64,000 nucleotides of DNA from positions 153,962 to 217,961 of the forward strand of contig PUQB01000086.1 of assembly GCA_003024785.1 (NCBI GenBank), given 5' to 3'. Below the pieces are notes generated by a model. It worked only from the letters and a program-made list of their open reading frames with translations. It ran no database searches and was not told the origin of the DNA. The position numbers and the translations under genes are program-made. This document shows positions 58,561-64,000 of the stretch, piece by piece. Within the stretch, counting starts at the first letter, position 1. Each line of letters starts with the position of its first letter. This DNA is from Selaginella tamariscina. Its lineage: Eukaryota > Streptophyta > Lycopodiopsida > Selaginellales > Selaginellaceae.

Positions 58561-59094
58561 GTAATATTAAACAGCTTGAATCACTTGAATAACATTAAAT
58601 GCAATTTTAAAATACTCATTGGAACTGGAGAGTATATATGTCAGAGTGTCGGATATTTGTGTCAACTCATTTTAAATTTTATTTTCTGTTCTTTTTAAAA
58701 AATTTGAATTTCTGACATATGTATTGTCGGTCTGACATGTAAATTTGAAAATGCATTTAATTTCCCACTCAAATTCAGATCTGGTTCTTTCTCCGGCAAG
58801 GGTTTCTTCATTTCTGTATTTTTCACTCTTTAGATCTTCTTTTTCTTCATAGTGATCATCTCAGGGGCGAGATTAAATTGGGTGCTATTCTTGATAGGAA
58901 AGCACGGCGCCTTCAGTGCTGTTTACAAGTATTATAAACAAATTTAAAAATACTTATAAAGATTCACTCTCTTACATTCTCTCTTAAAATTACAATTTAG
59001 GGGTTTAGGAATGCATTAGGATTATAATATATTCTGTTAGGGATTTATCCCGTTTAAATATCCTTTTAACTTAATATTCTAGGTTAACCGGGCC
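58561..59094 (+). repeat. Region mirrored at 1.63-2.2 kb
   Basis: Conserved with the left copy in inverted orientation, including CTCCGGCAAGGGTTTCTTCA and GAAAGCACGGCGCCTTCAGT. No frame conserved. It may be the upstream region of the DUF7869-type gene. Confidence 0.6.
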
Positions 59095-59745
59095 GGCGGG
59101 ATTAATCCGGCCATTTCTTTTTGGCCTCTTCGAAGAGGTGGCGGGATTAATCCCGCCACCATCTCCCGGGCAATGCTTCTCCGCCACTGAAAAAGAGTGG
59201 TGGGATTAATCTCGTCGATAACCTTCTCAACTGATGAAGAGTTACCAGAATTTATTAAAAAGAGTTGTCGGCGGGATTAATCCCGCCAACCATTTTAGGA
59301 GGCAGGGAAGGGGTGGCGGGATTAATCTCGCCACCACTTCCCTGTTTAAAGATTTGGGGCAGGATTTATCCCGAGATCTCTTTAAAATCATAGTTTTGGA
59401 GAGAGTTATGTGCGGGTTTAATCCCGCCACCCATTCCCCGTCGTAAGAATTGTGGGCGGGATTAATCCCGCCTTGGACTCCCTCCGACAAGGAAGAGCCG
59501 GGGGATTAATCCCGCCGCCTCTTCCTCCTCGGGGGGAGTCCGGCGGGATTATTCCCGCCGACTCTCTCCGGCGAGGATGAGTCGGCGGGATTAATCCCGC
59601 CGGCTCTTCCTTGTCGGAGGGAGTCCAAGGCGGGATTAATCCCGCCGACTCTCTCCGAAGGGGTTGAGTCGGCGGCGGGATTAATCCCGCCGACCGTTCC
59701 TTGTCAGAGGATTTGTGGGCGGGATTAATCCCGCCCATCAGTTGT
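59095..59745. repeat. Palindrome array 2 of the element
   Basis: Seven perfect copies (59,140-59,157; 59,270-59,287; 59,455-59,472; 59,584-59,601; 59,629-59,646; 59,674-59,691; 59,718-59,735) and about seven variants. The spacers, including CTCTCTCCG and CTTCCTTGTCGGAGG, differ from array 1. It ends about 140 bp before the start codon of the DUF7869-type gene, so it could act as its upstream control region. Confidence 0.92.
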
Positions 59746-59886
59746 ATTAATCAAACATGAGATATTATTCTAAACATAATTATGTATTATTGCATATGCA
59801 TATTATTAAGTAACCGTAATTCAGATTTCTTAGAAATATTGCATAAACAGATATCAAAATAATACAATTATTTATGTGCAGGACAT

Positions 59887-62800
59887 ATGTTTAATACTGG
59901 AGATAAAGTATGTCTTCTTCGGAACAACGAGATAGTTGGCACTGGAACTGTGGAAGTTCGAGATAATAATGCATCATGTCACAATATTGCCCAAGGATCT
60001 TGTGTGTACGTATGGGTGAACACCATTACAAGTATGTGATTCTGGGAATGGAATTTGAGGAGGTTCTCCTGTATTGTGGAATTTGGATGAAGTCAAGGCT
60101 GACACAGAATATGCAGAGTCACAAACAAATAGTAGCACGAGTTTTACCAGATGATGGCTTGCCTGCTGTAATAGATGAGGTGATTCTCTTTCTTCGTGAG
60201 ATTGAAGTCAGAAGAGGCATCATCACAGCTATAAATCCAATGGAGCAGTGTCAGAAGAGAAACTAGGTCCGACTTCGTGGGTGTAGTTGTGACAGAGGTT
60301 TCACCTAATGGCACATTGTATCCTGGATCCCTCGTGAGGTGGCGAACATCTGAATTAAGACGCAAGATGGTTCAACATATTCTGGTTGGATTTCATAATA
60401 ACAACCCGGAGAACAACTTATATTTGAAGAGGTTCCTTGCATTGGTCCTATTGTAAGAAAAAGGCGATTCATGGGTTTAGATCTTCCCCTGCAAGTTTCA
60501 GCAAGAGGGTAAAGATGGATCCTACATCTTCCGAAAGTGTTACGAGCATTTCCACGATTGACTGTTGCAAGAAGAAGTGTTGTCAGATGGCAGACCGGAA
60601 TGAAATTACCCAATGTAGACATGTCTTCGTATGCTCACCCAAAAAGCAAAGGCATGAGTTTGTATATCTGCACTAACTGGGTGTATTGATGGAATGGCCC
60701 TCGGACACAGGTTTCAGAGTACATCCATGGTATTTAATAAGGTGCCATCTGCTTCAAAGCTTGGTACAGTATATACGGATCCCAAAGACCAGTTCTACCG
60801 TCGGAGGGTGAGTGGCTAGATGGAGCGCGAACCTCAGTTCATGGGAACACTGGCTTGGTCAAAACCCGCTCTCACATCATGGCAGCCATAGAGATACTCA
60901 AAGGCTTTTGTGGAAGCAAATGCAGACAGGATGCCTCACAAATGCCAAACCACAAATGCAGGGGTCAGGGAAAATCTCAAGGTTTTTACCTTCAATCTAC
61001 ACTCAATTGAAACTGTGTGAACATGTGAACAAGTGCCTCAGTTTGATGGGGCTCCAAGCAATCTGCACTGGTACCTTCAACAACATATGGAATACTCATT
61101 TTAAGGATGTGGAGATTGCAAAACACTCTAGCTTTTCTAAGTGTGACACTTGTACATCATTGAAGGCTGCAGAGGCTTGTGCAAAAACCTTGGTGGAGAT
61201 CACTACCATTCAAAGGAAGATGGAGGCCCACATGATTGCACACAAACTTGCCGGTCTCAGTACTATGCACACCGCATGCTTTCTGTGTCACGCCCATCAG
61301 AGTACCTGTGCTTGATCCATGACAAGATGGATCATTCAAAGACCAGCATTCCAAAGCTCTTTGCAACACCAAAGTGCCTTGGAAATGTCATGAAACTTCC
61401 GATTTCATTGACAGGTGTGCTAAACACATGAACACGGTTGTGAGTCATATGGACACTTTTCACTTCCACATTGGTCTAGCGACTCCAATTTCACTATTGG
61501 GTCGTTAGCCAATGTGTTTCAGAAACCTTGAAGCCCACTCACAGACAAGTCCTATCAGTGATCTCAAAGTGAAGAAACAACACCTTCAACCTTACATAAT
61601 GCTCTCATGAACACATCTGCACTTGAGGCTACTTGGGAATATGAGAGGCATTGTCAGCAACCTGCACAAAAAAACAGATGGCCCTGTTGAGAGTTCAGGT
61701 TCAGTGGAGGGATCTAGCTCAAATAGTGTACATGTGTCCTTAACATCAAATAAGCTTCCTCGTTCATTTGCTTTTTACATATGGATAATTGTGCAGGCGA
61801 GAACAAAAATAGGTAAATCATTTTACTTAAGGGTTTCTCAAGCTCATACTTACTTTTATTTTCTAGATATNNNNNNNNNNNNNNNNNNNNNNNNNNNNNN
61901 NNNNNNNNNNNNNNNNNNNNNNNNNNNNNNNNNNNNNNNNNNNNNNNNNNNNNNNNNNNNNNNNNNNNNNNNNNNNNNNNNNNNNNNNNNNNNNNNNNNN
62001 NNNNNNNNNNNNNNNNNNNNNNNNNNNNNNNNNNNNNNNNNNNNNNNNNNNNNNNNNNNNNNNNNNNNNNNNNNNNNNNNNNNNNNNNNNNNNNNNNNNN
62101 NNNNNNNNNNNNNNNNNNNNNNNNNNNNNNNNNNNNNNNNNNNNNNNNNNNNNNNNNNNNNNNNNNNNNNNNNNNNNNNNNNNNNNNNNNNNNNNNNNNN
62201 NNNNNNNNNNNNNNNNNNNNNNNNNNNNNNNNNNNNNNNNNNNNNNNNNNNNNNNNNNNNNNNNNNNNNNNNNNNNNNNNNNNNNNNNNNNNNNNNNNNN
62301 NNNNNNNNNNNNNNNNNNNNNNNNNNNNNNNNNNNNNNNNNNNNNNNNNNNNNNNNNNNNNNNNNNNNNNNNNNNNNNNNNNNNNNNNNNNNNNNNNNNN
62401 NNNNNNNNNNNNNNNNNNNNNNNNNNNNNNNNNNNNNNNNNNNNNNNNNNNNNNNNNNNNNNNNNNNNNNNNNNNNNNNNNNNNNNNNNNNNNNNNNNNN
62501 NNNNNNNNNNNNNNNNNNNNNNNNNNNNNNNNNNNNNNNNNNNNNNNNNNNNNNNNNNNNNNNNNGAGATTGAAATGAATCACTGAGCATAGACGACATA
62601 GAAGCCAGTAGTGATGTGGAAGTGCAAACCCCACACTTTTTGGACAAAGGAACCAAAAACCTAAAGCATACTTTGATTGTTGCCAGGATCTTCAAAAACT
62701 AATGATGGTTCTCATTACTCTAGATGCGTCATATAATCAGCCTATTTGGATGGGTCAAATTATCGACACACCTGAAGTAATCACAAAAAATAGTATTGTT

Positions 62801-63010
62801 AAGGTTGCATGGTTCAAACCACAAAAAAGGCGACACGAGAAGGAGAGCGAAAGATATAATGGATGCCTAGAGAAAACATGGTCTCCCAATCAAAAAGACC
62901 CAGCATGTTTTATAAATGTTAAATCCATTCGATATGGGTGGATGTCAAGAAGTGTTGATAAAGTCACGATTAATAAAACTGCAAGGGAATGTATGTTTTC
63001 TGAAGCTTAA
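59887..63010 (+). pseudogene. DUF7869-type transposase-like gene, right copy (frameshifted, gapped)
   Basis: The start is taken at 59,887 (MFNTGDKVCLLRNNEIVGTG), the N-terminal block with CVYVWVNTI. Following frames give LVRWRTSELRRKM (60,330), then SRSTF-type sequence FNNIWNTHFKDVEIAKHS (61,085), FSKCDTCTSLKAAEACAK, LIHDKMDHSKTSIPKLF (61,315), LPISLTGVL, GHGCESYGHFSLPHWSSDSN and then NKNR. A 54-bp intron follows (61,813-61,866). The GHTHEDID part falls in the assembly gap. The C-terminus (62,600-63,010) reads QPIWMGQIIDTPEV, KVAWFKPQK and stops at 63,008. DUF7869 proteins are widespread in plant and animal mobile elements; I infer it moves the element. At least five one-base shifts interrupt it as assembled. 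Confidence 0.7.
61871..62565. other. Assembly gap (695 N)
   Basis: A run of N inside the DUF7869-type gene. The left copy at 1-663 covers the homologous sequence, about 660 bp. Confidence 0.99.
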
Positions 63011-63488
63011 AGCAATTACAAAATTATAAAATATCATATATTTAATATTCATAATTATTATAAACTCTTTAATAATAGTACAAATTGTATACTTAACTAT
63101 ATAAATTTAAAAAATGATATGGAAGATTGACTATATTATTATAGGATTTTATATATATATTATTACTACTACAAATTTTTAATTAATAATGTTATATTTA
63201 AATATTAATATTTTAATAACAACATCAATATTTATATAATGTACCTCTTATGCTCTTCCTTAATTGTTATATTAGGCAATATATTATATAATTTAATACC
63301 TTCTACTTTTATAATGTTATTAATTTTTTTTCAATGAATGCTATAATTTATTAAAGGGTAGAATACAAAATAGAATATTCTAAAGAATATTCTATTTTAA
63401 ACATATATTCTAAAGAATATTCCTTTAATATTAGAAAATGCTAATTAAATAGCTAAAATTGCTAATTATTAGGAAATGGGACTATAGC
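63011..63488. other. AT-rich right subterminal region
   Basis: No gene. Contains GAATATTCTAAAGAATATTC inverted units at 63,370-63,425 and short AT-rich repeats, similar in style to the left subterminal region. Confidence 0.5.
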
Positions 63489-63514
63489 CATGCCCATTTT
63501 AGTTACAACTTGCA
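63489..63514 (-). repeat. Right terminal inverted repeat
   Basis: The minus strand begins TGCAAGTTGTAACTAAAATG and continues GGCATG, pairing with 48,721-48,746 at 24 of 26 positions. Confidence 0.7.
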
Positions 63515-64000
63515 TTAAGGGTGGTGCGAAATGACCCTTAAACAATGACCCGAAGATAAATGGTGTAAGAATGCCTACTTGTCAATTACACTCACCTAAC
63601 CATGAGTTAATACCCAACCTTCTTAATCACAATGTTTTATAATCACATAATATGTTATTGTAAAATCCATACCTTTAACTAAAAATCATCAATTATTACA
63701 ATATCCCTAGGTGGTTGTCATACATGGTTGCCATATCCACTAGGTAAGTGTGAAAGAACACAATCACCATGGCACTATTACCAATGCTCATGTGACTATC
63801 CACATATCTTGGTCATGGTTCACTTGGAGGATTGATGCATGTTTCTAAACAATGTAAGAATTAATATGTTACACTTTGTGTATATATGTGAAATTACTAA
63901 CAATGGAATGTGAAACAAGTTTCATTTAAATTAAGCTTTTACATTTAAAGGATAATCACAATTAGTGAAGTTGCACTTGAGAGAGGTGTGAATACTAAAT
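63515..64000. other. Flanking DNA, nothing recognised
   Basis: Ordinary AT-rich sequence with no conserved frame, repeat or RNA gene that I can support. Confidence 0.5.

Larger units (their letters stand above)
48721..63514. mobile_element. Candidate 14.8-kb TIR DNA transposon with cargo genes
   Basis: Bounded by inverted repeats of 26 bp with 24 matches (48,721-48,746 and 63,489-63,514; core GTTGTAACTAAARTGGGCAT). Inside are an FCP1-like gene, a ParB-like/methyltransferase-like gene (both minus), two palindrome arrays, satellite-like AT repeats and a DUF7869 transposase-like gene (plus). A second, inverted and truncated copy of the right part lies at 1-2556. A MITE with the same termini lies at 5690. 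The sequence outside each end is unrelated: GC-rich on the left, ordinary AT-rich on the right. Both tips begin with TGCA, which could be part of the TIR or a 4-bp target duplication. That the whole span is one element, and not two elements with related ends, is inference. Confidence 0.55.

Noticed and set aside
61623-62695. Frames of about 300 codons on both strands
   Set aside because: They run through the 695-base N gap; the length is artificial.

Overview
This window looks like a repeat-rich land-plant genome, probably a non-seed plant (bryophyte, lycophyte or fern; low confidence on the lineage). The signs are a plant-type interstitial telomere motif (TTTAGGG)3, a five-exon plant GDSL lipase family, a chromodomain Ty3/gypsy retrotransposon, very AT-rich intergenic DNA, and transposase-like proteins of the DUF7869 type. 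Almost every coding segment carries single-base indels. These may be real decay or uncorrected long-read assembly errors; the sequence alone cannot decide.

Layout. 1-2.56 kb: inverted, truncated copy of a large DNA element (DUF7869-type gene, palindrome array, AT-rich flank). 3.2-37.1 kb: a large diverged inverted repeat (left arm about 3.2-16.2 kb, right arm about 24.9-37.1 kb) around a centre near 20.6 kb. It holds a cluster of six GDSL esterase/lipase copies: A(+), B(-), C(+, relic), D(+), E(+) and F(-). A mirrors F and B mirrors E. B is the best preserved; the others are pseudogenes as assembled. The outer arms also hold a decayed transposon-like protein unit, present three times (6.5-7.8, 32.9-34.3 and 39.1-40.6 kb). 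41.67-47.76 kb: a Ty3/gypsy chromovirus on the minus strand with both LTRs, inserted in GC-rich DNA of unknown origin.

48.72-63.51 kb: the most interesting region. Near-identical 26-bp terminal inverted repeats bound about 14.8 kb that carries (i) an FCP1-like HAD phosphatase gene, (ii) a gene with a ParB-like domain followed by an eroded DNA-methyltransferase-like domain, (iii) two arrays of the perfect 18-bp palindrome GGCGGGATTAATCCCGCC, and (iv) a DUF7869 transposase-like gene interrupted by a 695-bp assembly gap. A 232-bp MITE at 5.69-5.92 kb has matching termini, which supports the reading of 48.72 kb as a true element end. I propose this as a candidate large autonomous plant DNA transposon. 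Its palindrome arrays may be binding or modification sites for the element's own proteins; that part is hypothesis.

The genes do not form one pathway. The GDSL cluster is a locally amplified and decaying secreted-hydrolase family, and the rest is mobile DNA with cargo.
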